NCBI GenBank assembly: GCA_003507655.1
Contig: DNUZ01000001.1
Span: forward strand, 1-64,000
DNA from: Lachnospiraceae bacterium
GTDB lineage: Bacteria > Bacillota > Clostridia > Lachnospirales > Lachnospiraceae
Direction: 5' to 3'
Length of the DNA: 64,000 nt
Under the pieces are notes generated by a model that was given only the letters and a program-made list of their open reading frames with translations, did no database searches and was not told the origin of the DNA. Made by a program: the position numbers and the translations under genes. This document shows positions 24,799 through 33,190 of this stretch, one piece after another. Within the stretch, counting starts at the first letter, position 1. Each line of letters starts with the position of its first letter.

Positions 24799-25581
24799 AT
24801 GAGTGTTCAATTACTGGACAAAACCAGAAAAATAAATAAACTTTTACACAACAATAATTCCTCTAAAGTAGTCTTTAATGATATCTGTGATGTTTTAACA
24901 GAGATTTTAAAATCCAATGTACTGGTGATCAGCAGAAAGGGAAAAGTGCTTGGAACCAGTGAAATGAAAGGAATGGACGAGATCGACGAACTGATCGTGG
25001 ATGAAGTGGGAGGATTTATTGATTCGGAATTAAACGAGCGTCTGCTTGGGATCTTGTCTACAAAAGAGAATGTAAATCTTGAGACACTTGGCTTTGTTTC
25101 CGATATCAAGAAATACACGGTGATCATTACACCGATTGATATTGCCGGAGAACGTCTCGGAACGCTGTTTATCTATCGGGATAACGGAGCGTACGATATA
25201 GATGATATTATTTTGAGTGAATATGGAACCACGGTAGTCGGACTTGAGATGATGCGTTCCGTACATGAGGAAAATGCAGAAGAAGAGAGAAAAGTACAGA
25301 TTGTCAAATCGGCGATCAGCACGCTTTCGTTCTCGGAGTTAGAAGCGATCACACATATTTTTGATGAGTTAGACGGCAGTGAAGGAATATTAGTAGCGAG
25401 CCGGATCGCAGACCGGGTAGGGATCACAAGATCGGTCATTGTCAATGCACTTCGTAAGTTTGAGAGTGCAGGAGTCATTGAATCGAGATCTTCCGGTATG
25501 AAGGGAACATACATCAAGGTTATTAACGATGTAGTCTTTGATGAACTGGATAAATTAAAAAAACAAAGAGAAAAAGCTTAA
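24799..25581 (+). CDS. codY: GTP-sensing global regulator CodY
   Basis: 260 residues. The N-terminal GAF domain starts MSVQLLDKTRKINKLLHNN and contains the GTP/branched-chain amino-acid-binding part. The C-terminal winged helix-turn-helix is VASRIADRVGITRSVIVNALRKFESAGVIESRSSGMKGTYIKV. CodY represses nutrient-scavenging and often motility genes when GTP and branched-chain amino acids are plentiful. ATG 24799 is preceded by GGGAGG. The flagellar cluster starts 298 bases downstream, a neighbourhood that is conserved in relatives. Confidence 0.95.
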   Translation: MSVQLLDKTRKINKLLHNNNSSKVVFNDICDVLTEILKSNVLVISRKGKVLGTSEMKGMDEIDELIVDEVGGFIDSELNERLLGILSTKENVNLETLGFVSDIKKYTVIITPIDIAGERLGTLFIYRDNGAYDIDDIILSEYGTTVVGLEMMRSVHEENAEEERKVQIVKSAISTLSFSELEAITHIFDELDGSEGILVASRIADRVGITRSVIVNALRKFESAGVIESRSSGMKGTYIKVINDVVFDELDKLKKQREKA

Positions 25582-25602
25582 ACGGATTTTAAGAAGAGAG
25601 AT

Positions 25603-25640
25603 AAAAGGATTTATAGAATACTATAGGTCCTTTTTATTTT
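25603..25640 (+). terminator. codY terminator
   Basis: AAAAGGA and TCCTTTTT outside, TATAG-AATA-CTATA inside, then ATTTT. It separates codY from the flagellar promoter region. Confidence 0.75.
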
Positions 25641-25741
25641 TTTGAAAAAATTTAATAAAAAAATTGTCGATAATATCGCAAAACAAGGGATTTTCTTTGA
25701 CAGGAATCAGCAAAAACGAATAAAAAAGAACAAAAAAATAC

Positions 25742-25769
25742 TTGTCTTTTTTACAGGATAATTTATAAT
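25742..25769 (+). promoter_or_regulatory. Putative vegetative promoter of the flgB block
   Basis: TTGTCT (25742-25747), 16-base spacer and TATAAT (25764-25769), 110 bases before flgB. No sigma-D type promoter (TAAA, about 15 bases, CCGATA) was found here. Confidence 0.5.
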
Positions 25770-25783
25770 AGAATATGATTAGG

Positions 25784-25801
25784 AAAAATCTAGTACTATG
25801 T
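25784..25801 (+). promoter_or_regulatory. 18-nt box shared with the motA upstream region (copy 1)
   Basis: AAAAATCTAGTACTATGT, identical to 37696-37713 except for one base (C against A). It lies 78 bases before the flgB start. It could be a second core promoter (TACTAT as -10) or an operator. Confidence 0.55.
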
Positions 25802-25879
25802 CCAAATTTTGAACATAAAGAAGAATGTGAAAACATATGACAAATAGAAAGAGGGACAGCAAGAGAAAGGAGCGGGAAT

Positions 25880-26269
25880 ATGATTACATCAGGAGCATTT
25901 AGTTATATCAATGTGCTGGATAAAGCAGCGGATGCGAGCTGGTTACGGGAGGCAACGATCACGAACAATCTGGCAAACGTAGATACTCCGGGCTTCAAGA
26001 GAAAAGACGTGGATTTTGAAGGCGTTTTAAAAACGGAACTTGGAAGAAGCAAGTATGTAACACTGGATCAGAAAGTAAAGGATCTGCATATGAACCATTT
26101 GAATGCAACAGCCTATACGGATTCATCGAATTTTTCTTACCGTCTTGATGGTAATAATGTAGATGTGGATACAGAACAGGTGGAACTGGCATCAGAGCAG
26201 CTTCGTTACACGGCGTTAACAGACAGCATTACCCACGAGATTTCCAGGTTTAAGAGTGTATTAGGATAA
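25880..26269 (+). CDS. flgB: Flagellar basal-body rod protein FlgB
   Basis: 129 residues, the usual length. The N-terminal rod-protein motif ATITNNLANVDTPGFKRKDVDFE is present, as are coiled helices at both ends for rod assembly and the C-terminal ELASEQLRYTALTDSIT. It is exported through the flagellar type III apparatus and forms the proximal rod outside the membrane. AAAGGAGCGGGAAT precedes the ATG. It is the first gene of the cluster, 298 bases after codY. Confidence 0.95.
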   Translation: MITSGAFSYINVLDKAADASWLREATITNNLANVDTPGFKRKDVDFEGVLKTELGRSKYVTLDQKVKDLHMNHLNATAYTDSSNFSYRLDGNNVDVDTEQVELASEQLRYTALTDSITHEISRFKSVLG

Positions 26270-26282
26270 GGAGGGACTGAAC

Positions 26283-26723
26283 ATGGGGTTATTTCAGGCT
26301 TTTGACATCAGCGCAAGCGGAATGACTGCACAGCGTTTTAGAACGGATATTATTTCGGAGAACGTGGCAAATGTCAATACAACGAGAACGGTGGATGGAA
26401 CACCGTACCGTAGAAAAGTCGTAACATTTCAGGAAAAGGATGTAACACCTTTTACCAATGTACTGCAGGGAACCAGACAGCAGTATGCAGGGAATGGTGT
26501 AAAAGTGGTATCCGTCACAGAAGACAATGAGACAGATTATATTATGAAGTATGACCCATCCCATCCGGATGCGGATGCGAATGGTTATGTATCATATCCA
26601 AATGTCAATATCGTAACGGAAATGACAAACCTGATCGATGCAAGCCGTGCATATGAAGCAAATGCAACTGCATTTGATGCAAGCAAGGCGATCGCACAGG
26701 CAGGATTACAGATTGGCAAGTAG
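26283..26723 (+). CDS. flgC: Flagellar basal-body rod protein FlgC
   Basis: 146 residues. The N-terminus GLFQAFDISASGMTAQRFRTDIISENVANVNTTRT and the C-terminus PNVNIVTEMTNLIDASRAYEANATAFDASK are typical of FlgC rod subunits. It is exported and joins FlgB in the proximal rod. It begins 13 bases after flgB with AAGGAGGGACTGAAC. Confidence 0.95.
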   Translation: MGLFQAFDISASGMTAQRFRTDIISENVANVNTTRTVDGTPYRRKVVTFQEKDVTPFTNVLQGTRQQYAGNGVKVVSVTEDNETDYIMKYDPSHPDADANGYVSYPNVNIVTEMTNLIDASRAYEANATAFDASKAIAQAGLQIGK

Positions 26724-26748
26724 GAATGATACGGGAGGCTGACAGATA

Positions 26749-27063
26749 ATGGATATTTCAACAATTACACATGTAACGTCAGATTACATAAAGAATGCAT
26801 TAGAGGAGTCGGCAAAGGCTTCAAAAACAGAGAATCGGGATTTCGGAAGCGTGTTCCAGTCAGCACTGGGCATGGTGGATGAGACAAATGAACTGCAAAA
26901 CAGCGCAGAATCGGCAGAAATCCAGTTTTCTTTAGGAGAGTCAACGAATACTCACGATTTGCAGATTGCCCAGGAAAAGGCAAATGTAGCATTACAGTAC
27001 ACAGTAGCTGTAAGAGATAAGGTATTAGAAGCATATCGGGAAATTATGAATATGCAGATTTAA
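26749..27063 (+). CDS. fliE: Flagellar hook-basal body protein FliE
   Basis: 104 residues. The C-terminal signature STNTHDLQIAQEKANVALQYTVAVRDKVLEAYREIMNMQI is nearly canonical, and DFGSVFQSALGMVDETN precedes it. FliE links the MS ring to the rod and is the first exported rod part. It lies 25 bases after flgC. Confidence 0.94.
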   Translation: MDISTITHVTSDYIKNALEESAKASKTENRDFGSVFQSALGMVDETNELQNSAESAEIQFSLGESTNTHDLQIAQEKANVALQYTVAVRDKVLEAYREIMNMQI

Positions 27064-27086
27064 TGAGAATCGTGGAGTGACAGACA

Positions 27087-28682
27087 ATGCAGGAAAGACT
27101 ACAGGGAATTTTAAACAGAATAAAGGAATGGTGGAGTAAATTTACCACAAAGCAGAAAGCACTGTTGATCAGTATTGTGACAGTTGTGGTTATGGCGATT
27201 GTGGTTCTTGCATTCATCATGACGAGACCGAAGATGGTAACTTTGATCAATTGCGAATCTACCAAAGAAGCGGGAACCGTAAAAGATCTGTTAGAGGGTG
27301 AAAGCATTGCATATGAGGTTTCGAAGGATGGACTGACTTTTTCGGTAAACGAAAAAGATGAGGCGACAGCATCCATTCTTTTGGGATCTAACGATATTCC
27401 GACAGAGGGTTACTCGATCGATAACGTATTTGATGGCGGCTTTTCTTCTACAGAAGCAGATAAGACGAAGAAATATCAGCTATACTTAGAAGAACGGTTT
27501 GCAGATCATCTTTCAAATTTGTCAAATGTCGAGAGTGCAACGGTATCACTTTCGATGCCGGCGGATGATGGTACGATCATTTCTAAGGATGAAGAAACTT
27601 ATGCAAGTGTGATCCTGACACTGGACGGAGAGATGGACGAAGACCAGGCGGCAGGAATTGCGCAGTACATAGCAACGGAGGTTGGTAATAATACAACAGA
27701 CCGTATTACGATTTTAGATTCTGATACGAATATGCTTTTTTCCGGCGGAGACAGCAGTTCAAACGCTGGCAAGGCGAGCAGTAATCTTTCGTACAGAACG
27801 AAAGTGGAAAATCAGTTCAAGAGCAATGTCAAAGATGTTGTTATGGGAACGAATGTCTATGATAACGTAGAAGTTGGTATGAACCTGGCACTGGATTTTG
27901 ATAAAGAGAAAGTGACAGACCATCAGTACTATGTAGAAGATGGACAGGAACAGGGATATCTGGATAAAGAGAGTATCTATGAGTCAGAATCCACCGGAGG
28001 AGCAGCGGCAGTTCCGGGAACGGATTCTAATGATGATACCACTTATATGATGCGGGATGGTGAAACTACATCATCTACCATTTCAGATATTACCAGAGAT
28101 TATAACCCGAATGAAAAAATAACGGAGACCGAAGGTGCAGTCGGAGATGTAAAATACGATGAATCTTCTGTGACAGTAGTATGTAGTGTTAATAAGATTT
28201 ATAACGAGGATACTCTTAAGGCACAGGGTAAATTGGATGATATGACATTTGATGAGTTTGCGGCACAGAACAGCGAACGTAAAAAAATAGATGTCGATGA
28301 AGATTTATATCCAATGGTGGCAAATGCAACAGGTATTCCACAGGAGAATATCTCGATTGTGGCATATGAAGTACCGTTCTTTGAACATTCGGATGATTCC
28401 GGCAGAACATTTAGCGACTACTTACAGATCGCGCTTGCAGTTCTGATCTTTGCATTACTGGGATTTGTGGTATTCCGCAGTACCAGAAAAGATCCGACAC
28501 AGGAGATCGAGCCGGAACTTTCCGTTGAGACTCTGTTAGAGACAACGAAGGAAGCGGAGTTAGAAGATATTGGTCTGAATGAGAAATCAGAGACAAGAAT
28601 CTTAATAGAGAAATTTGTAGACGAAAATCCGGAGGCGGTAGCAGCATTGTTACGCAACTGGTTGAATGATGATTGGGATTAA
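27087..28682 (+). CDS. fliF: Flagellar MS-ring protein FliF
   Basis: 531 residues. One N-terminal membrane helix (about 24-50, LLISIVTVVVMAIVVLAFIM) and a second near 445-465 (YLQIALAVLIFALLGFVVF) flank the ring-building domains (RBM1-3; YQLYLEERFADHLSNLSNVESATVSLSMP). The cytoplasmic tail ENPEAVAALLRNWLNDDWD binds FliG. The acidic loop with DSNDDTTYMMRDGE lies in the beta-collar region. It forms the ring in the membrane on which the motor assembles. Confidence 0.95.
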   Translation: MQERLQGILNRIKEWWSKFTTKQKALLISIVTVVVMAIVVLAFIMTRPKMVTLINCESTKEAGTVKDLLEGESIAYEVSKDGLTFSVNEKDEATASILLGSNDIPTEGYSIDNVFDGGFSSTEADKTKKYQLYLEERFADHLSNLSNVESATVSLSMPADDGTIISKDEETYASVILTLDGEMDEDQAAGIAQYIATEVGNNTTDRITILDSDTNMLFSGGDSSSNAGKASSNLSYRTKVENQFKSNVKDVVMGTNVYDNVEVGMNLALDFDKEKVTDHQYYVEDGQEQGYLDKESIYESESTGGAAAVPGTDSNDDTTYMMRDGETTSSTISDITRDYNPNEKITETEGAVGDVKYDESSVTVVCSVNKIYNEDTLKAQGKLDDMTFDEFAAQNSERKKIDVDEDLYPMVANATGIPQENISIVAYEVPFFEHSDDSGRTFSDYLQIALAVLIFALLGFVVFRSTRKDPTQEIEPELSVETLLETTKEAELEDIGLNEKSETRILIEKFVDENPEAVAALLRNWLNDDWD

Positions 28683-28685
28683 AAA

Positions 28686-29693
28686 ATGGCAAATGCAGAG
28701 TTAACCGGTGTTCAGAAAGCGGCAGTCCTTTTGATTACCTTAGGACCTGAAAAATCCGCATCAATTTTTAAACACCTCAAAGAAGAAGAAATTGAAGAGT
28801 TGACCTTAGAGATTGCGAACACAAGAAGCATATCTCCACAGGAAAAAGAAGATGTTTTAAATGAGTTCTATCAGGTATGTCTTGCACAGCAGTATATTGC
28901 AGAGGGTGGTATCGGATATGCAAAAGAACTTTTGGAAAAAGCACTCGGCGAACAGAAGGCACAGGATGTTATCACAAAACTGACGGCCTCCCTTCAGGTG
29001 CGTCCGTTCGAATTTATCCGAAAGACAGATCCGAGTCAGGTGCTGAACTTTATCCAGGACGAGCATCCACAGACTATTGCGATGATCTTGTCTTATCTGT
29101 CGCCGGCACAGTCTGCAATGATCTTAGGTGCATTGACACCGGAAAAACAGGCGGATGTTGCAAAGAGAATCGCAATGATGGATCGTACATCTCCGGATGT
29201 TATCAAAGAGGTGGAGCGTGTGTTAGAACGAAAGCTGGCATCCTTATTAAATCAGGATTACACAATCGTCGGTGGCGTCGATGCGATCGTAGATATTTTG
29301 AATACGGTAGACCGCGGAACAGAAAAGCATATCATGGAATCTCTCGAAATCGAGCAGCCTGAACTTGCTGATGAGATCCGTAAGAAAATGTTCGTATTCG
29401 AAGATATCCTTCTTCTCGACGACCGTGCGATCCAGCGTGTGTTGCGTGACGTTGATAACAATGACCTTGGTATCGCACTTAAGGGTGCCAATGAAGAAGT
29501 ACAGAATGTTATCTTTAAGAACCTGTCCAAGCGTCTGTCTGCTATGATCAAGGAAGACATGGAATTCATGGGTCCGGTTCGTATGAAAGATGTAGAAGAA
29601 GCACAGCAGAAGATTGTTGGTATTATCCGTAAGTTAGAAGATTCGGCAGAGATTGTAATTTCCAGAGGCGGAGGTGACGAGATTATTGTCTAA
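28686..29693 (+). CDS. fliG: Flagellar motor switch protein FliG
   Basis: 335 residues in the usual three-domain layout. The N-terminal part has LTGVQKAAVLLITLGPEKSA. The middle EHPQT motif is DEHPQTIAMILSYL. The C-terminal torque helix has LLDDRAIQRVLRDVDNNDLGIALKGANEEVQNVIFKNLSKR with its charged residues. It couples MotA movement to rotation at the cytoplasmic face. It starts three bases after fliF and overlaps fliH. Confidence 0.96.
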   Translation: MANAELTGVQKAAVLLITLGPEKSASIFKHLKEEEIEELTLEIANTRSISPQEKEDVLNEFYQVCLAQQYIAEGGIGYAKELLEKALGEQKAQDVITKLTASLQVRPFEFIRKTDPSQVLNFIQDEHPQTIAMILSYLSPAQSAMILGALTPEKQADVAKRIAMMDRTSPDVIKEVERVLERKLASLLNQDYTIVGGVDAIVDILNTVDRGTEKHIMESLEIEQPELADEIRKKMFVFEDILLLDDRAIQRVLRDVDNNDLGIALKGANEEVQNVIFKNLSKRLSAMIKEDMEFMGPVRMKDVEEAQQKIVGIIRKLEDSAEIVISRGGGDEIIV

Positions 29694-30495
29694 TCTTTAT
29701 AAACAGTGGGGCGTAGCGCCTAAACAGGAAGGTGCTCGCATCATCAATTCCAATGCCATTGTTGCACAGAAAATAGAAGAAATGGCAAAAAAGATGCGCG
29801 AGCAGGCTGGAACAGAAGTGGATTTTACCGATGGATTCAGTCAGGGACTTGGTGCAGAGAACGTCGAAGCCATTCTTGAGGAACCACAGGCAGATCCAAT
29901 CGAGGAAGCAAAAGAAGAGGCAGAGCGTATCTTAAGTGAAGCAAAAGCAAAGGCGGATGCAATTTTAAATGATGCACAGACGCGGAAAGCAGAACTTTTA
30001 GAACAGGCAAAAGAAGAAGGCAGAACGCGCGGCTATGACGAAGGTAAAGCAAAAGCAGATGCCGAAGAGCAGGAGATGCAAAGACACCTGCAACAGTTAG
30101 AAGAATCTTTGAATACAGATTACCGGAATAAACTGCAGCATATGGAACAACAGGTCGTTGAAGTTGTAGTACATGTGTTTGAAAAAGTATTCCATATTCA
30201 GTTTGACGATAAGACCGAGATTTTGCTTTCTTTAGTATCCGATGCGATCATGGGGATTGAAGGAAGTAAGGATTTCCGTATCCGTGTGGCAGAAGTGAAT
30301 TTTGAGTTTATGGAGAACCATCGTCACGAGCTTGAAGAACGTGTCGGAGAGGATATTTCATTAGAAATGATCGCAGACCCGATGTTAGAAGAAAACCAGT
30401 GCATGATCGAGACGGATTCCGGAATCTTTAATTGCAGTCTGGGTGTCCAGTTAGAAAATCTGATCAAAGATTTAAAGAGTTTGAGTATAAATTAG
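29686..30495 (+). CDS. fliH: Flagellar assembly protein FliH
   Basis: 269 residues. A long charged coiled-coil (about 75-145, rich in Glu, Lys and Ala) is followed by the FliH/HrpE C-terminal domain (VVEVVVHVFEKVFHIQFDDKTEILLSLVSDAI). It holds the FliI ATPase at the export gate. TTG 29686 is chosen because GGAGGT (29670-29675) lies ten bases before it. A GTG at 29674 lies within that RBS and would add four residues. It overlaps the fliG end by eight bases. Confidence 0.88.
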   Translation: MSNLYKQWGVAPKQEGARIINSNAIVAQKIEEMAKKMREQAGTEVDFTDGFSQGLGAENVEAILEEPQADPIEEAKEEAERILSEAKAKADAILNDAQTRKAELLEQAKEEGRTRGYDEGKAKADAEEQEMQRHLQQLEESLNTDYRNKLQHMEQQVVEVVVHVFEKVFHIQFDDKTEILLSLVSDAIMGIEGSKDFRIRVAEVNFEFMENHRHELEERVGEDISLEMIADPMLEENQCMIETDSGIFNCSLGVQLENLIKDLKSLSIN

Positions 30496-30504
30496 GTGAG
30501 TTCA

Positions 30505-31815
30505 GTGGCTTTTAATGCAGAGAAATATTTACAGCTAACAGAAAAGACATATTTTAAACAATTAGGAAAAGTTGTTAAGATTGTAGGACTTACGATCGAA
30601 TCTGTTGGTCCGGATGCGAAGATCAATGATCTGTGCCGCATCGTGATCGACCAGTCGAAAGGAATCTATACGATGGCAGAAGTTGTCGGATTCCGTGATA
30701 AACGCCTGCTGTTAATGCCATTTGAAGGGATTGAGGGACTTGGAGTCGGATGTATCGTGGAAAATACCGGACATCCCCTGACTGTTCCGGTTGGAGATGA
30801 ACTTCTCGGACATATGGTGGATGGAATTGGAAGACCGACCGATGCAGAAGGCTTGACGTTTGATAAGGAATATCCGGTAGAGGCGTTACCACCTGACCCG
30901 ATGACAAGAGAGATTATTAATACGGTTCTGCCGTTAGGTGTCAAAGCGGTGGACGGACTGATCACGGTAGGAAAAGGTCAGCGTATTGGAATTTTTGCAG
31001 GTTCCGGTGTGGGAAAAAGTACACTGATGGGAATGTTTGCAAGAAACACCAAAGCAGATATCAATGTCATAGCACTGATCGGAGAGCGAGGCAGAGAGGT
31101 GCGCGAATTCGTGGAGCGGGATCTTGGTGAAGAGGGAATGAAACGCTCTGTGGTAGTTGTTGCGACTTCCGACAAACCGGCATTGATCCGTAATAAGGCA
31201 GCAAAGACAGCAACAGCCATAGCAGAATATTTCAGAGATCAGGGTAAAGATGTACTGTTAATGATGGATTCCCTGACACGTTTTTCCATGGCACAGCGTG
31301 AGATCGGATTAGCATCAGGAGAGCCGCCGGTAACGCGTGGTTATCCGCCAAGTGTTTATTCAGAAATGCCCAAAATCTTAGAGCGTGCGGGAAATTCAGA
31401 TAAAGGTTCGATCACCGGACTTTATACGGTATTGGTAGACGGAGATGATTTTAATGAACCGATCACTGATACGGCACGAAGTATTTTAGACGGACATATC
31501 ATGCTGAACCGTAAACTTGCACATAAGAACCATTATCCGGCAATTGATGTCATGCAGAGTATTTCCCGTGTTATGAGTGCAATCGTGGATGATGAACACA
31601 AGGCAGCTTCCGGAAAATTAAAAAATGTGTTAGCAACCTATGCGGAGGCAGAAGATCTGATCAACATCGGGGCCTATAAGCAGGGATCTAATAAAAATAT
31701 AGACTATGCGATTTCGAAGATTGAAGCAGTCAACGAGTTTTTAAGACAGAGAACCGATGAAAAATTTATGTTTGACGAAGAAGTACAGCTTTTAGAACAG
31801 CTTTTTGAAGGGTAG
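30505..31815 (+). CDS. fliI: Flagellar export ATPase FliI
   Basis: 436 residues. The F1-ATPase beta-like domains are present: Walker A GSGVGKSTLMG (about 165-175), GERGREVREFVERDLG, Walker B VLLMMDSLTRFSMAQREIGLASGEPP and GSITGLYTVLVDGDDFNEPI. It powers or primes export of flagellar substrates in the cytoplasm. GTG 30505 is preferred, since AGGTGA (30494-30499) lies five bases upstream; GTG 30496 is an alternative. Confidence 0.94.
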   Translation: MAFNAEKYLQLTEKTYFKQLGKVVKIVGLTIESVGPDAKINDLCRIVIDQSKGIYTMAEVVGFRDKRLLLMPFEGIEGLGVGCIVENTGHPLTVPVGDELLGHMVDGIGRPTDAEGLTFDKEYPVEALPPDPMTREIINTVLPLGVKAVDGLITVGKGQRIGIFAGSGVGKSTLMGMFARNTKADINVIALIGERGREVREFVERDLGEEGMKRSVVVVATSDKPALIRNKAAKTATAIAEYFRDQGKDVLLMMDSLTRFSMAQREIGLASGEPPVTRGYPPSVYSEMPKILERAGNSDKGSITGLYTVLVDGDDFNEPITDTARSILDGHIMLNRKLAHKNHYPAIDVMQSISRVMSAIVDDEHKAASGKLKNVLATYAEAEDLINIGAYKQGSNKNIDYAISKIEAVNEFLRQRTDEKFMFDEEVQLLEQLFEG

Positions 31816-31823
31816 TGGCATGT

Positions 31824-32267
31824 ATGGCAAAGTTCGTATACCGGATGCAGAATATCCTGGATTTAAAAATAAAGATGGAAGAGCAGAGAAAAGCGGAGTA
31901 CGGCTTGGCAAATGCAAGACTGCGTAAAGAAGAGGATAAACTAAGGGAACTGATCATCAGAAAAGCAGGATATGAGAAACAGGCAAGGGAACTGGTACAG
32001 GGAACCATTGATGTACATAAGATTCATACCTGTAAGCATGCGATCGATGCAATGAAATCTGCGATCCGTACACAGATGATAGAAGTTCATGTGGCGGAAA
32101 AGAATGTGGAACTTGCAAGAAGCAAGCTCAATCAGGTAATGATCGAGAGAAAGACTTATGAAAAGCTGAGAGAAAAGGCATTTGAGGAGTTTAAGCAGGA
32201 AGTGGCTTATGAGGAAAACAGGATGGTGGATGAGCTTGTAAGCTATAATTACCACAAAGAATCCTGA
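31824..32267 (+). CDS. fliJ: Flagellar export chaperone FliJ
   Basis: 147 residues, almost entirely a charged coiled-coil (FVYRMQNILDLKIKMEEQRKAEYGLANARLRKEEDKL), the FliJ pattern. It is the central stalk of the FliH-FliI complex. ATG 31824 gives the family start MAKFVYRMQNIL; GTG 31815 overlaps the fliI stop. Confidence 0.85.
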   Translation: MAKFVYRMQNILDLKIKMEEQRKAEYGLANARLRKEEDKLRELIIRKAGYEKQARELVQGTIDVHKIHTCKHAIDAMKSAIRTQMIEVHVAEKNVELARSKLNQVMIERKTYEKLREKAFEEFKQEVAYEENRMVDELVSYNYHKES

Positions 32268-32281
32268 TATGAGGTGGAAAT

Positions 32282-33145
32282 ATGGCAGAAGAGAATTTAG
32301 GCCCGGCGGCAGGCATGGATAAAAAAGCCGCAAAGAAGGCAGAGAAAGCCAGAAGAAAAGAAGAAAAACGGAATCGAAAACTTGCGAAAAATGAAGCGAA
32401 GAAAAACGGTACGACAGATGAGTTTGAAGAAGAATCCGGTGGCGGCAAGGCGGCAGTCGTTTTTGTTACACTGATGATTATTGTCATCTGGATTGCTATT
32501 TTAGCAGTTCTGATACATTTTGATGTCGGAGGATTTGGCTCAACCGTTATGCAGCCGATCTTAAAGGATGTTCCGTATGTCAATAAAATCCTTCCAAAGA
32601 CAGAGGAAGAAGAGACAAAAACCAAAGAAGACAGCAAATATCCATACAAGACCGTAGATGAGGCAGTTGCATACATCAAAGAACTCGAAAAAGAATTAGC
32701 AGATGCAAAAGAGAGCAATTCTGAGAATGATGCATATGTGGCAGATTTAGAGGCACAGGCGGCTCAGTGGAAAGAGTATAAAGAAAATGAGCAAAAGTTT
32801 GAGGAAGAAAAGGCAAAATTCTATAAGGAGGTTGTTTTTTCTGACCAGGCACCCGATATAAATGAATATAAGAAATATTACGAGAGTATAGATCCGCAGA
32901 ATGCAGAGAATCTGTATAAACAGGTAGTAGAACAGCAGGAAAAAGACGATGATATGTCAGATTATGTAAAGGCATATTCGCAGATGAAACCGAAACAGGC
33001 AGCAGCAATTTTTGATACCATGACAGACAACTTAGAACTTGTTGCAAAGATCTTAAGTGCCATGAAAGCAGATGCCAGAGGTGATATTCTCGGTAACATG
33101 AAGACGGATACTGCAGCAAAAGTAACCAAACTCATGGAGCCTTAG
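32282..33145 (+). CDS. MotE/YlxF-like flagellar cluster protein
   Basis: 287 residues. A very basic N-terminus (KKAAKKAEKARRKEEKRNRK) is followed by one transmembrane helix (about 59-81). A coiled-coil rich in Glu and Lys follows, and then a C-terminal MgtE N-terminal-like domain (about 215-285: AYSQMKPKQAAAIFDTMTDNLELVAKILSAMKADARGDILGNM). This layout matches YlxF/MotE, a flagellar stator chaperone-type protein; the exact role in this family is not established. It lies between fliJ and fliK as in other Bacillota. Confidence 0.8.
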   Translation: MAEENLGPAAGMDKKAAKKAEKARRKEEKRNRKLAKNEAKKNGTTDEFEEESGGGKAAVVFVTLMIIVIWIAILAVLIHFDVGGFGSTVMQPILKDVPYVNKILPKTEEEETKTKEDSKYPYKTVDEAVAYIKELEKELADAKESNSENDAYVADLEAQAAQWKEYKENEQKFEEEKAKFYKEVVFSDQAPDINEYKKYYESIDPQNAENLYKQVVEQQEKDDDMSDYVKAYSQMKPKQAAAIFDTMTDNLELVAKILSAMKADARGDILGNMKTDTAAKVTKLMEP

Positions 33146-33190
33146 AATATATAAAAGCACATTGAAAATCAAAGAAAGGAGGAGAAACAG

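Noticed and set aside
25630..25652. AT-rich stretch resembling a CodY box near the codY terminator
   Set aside because: Only about 11 of 15 consensus positions agree, which is expected by chance in such AT-rich DNA, and it overlaps the terminator T-run.
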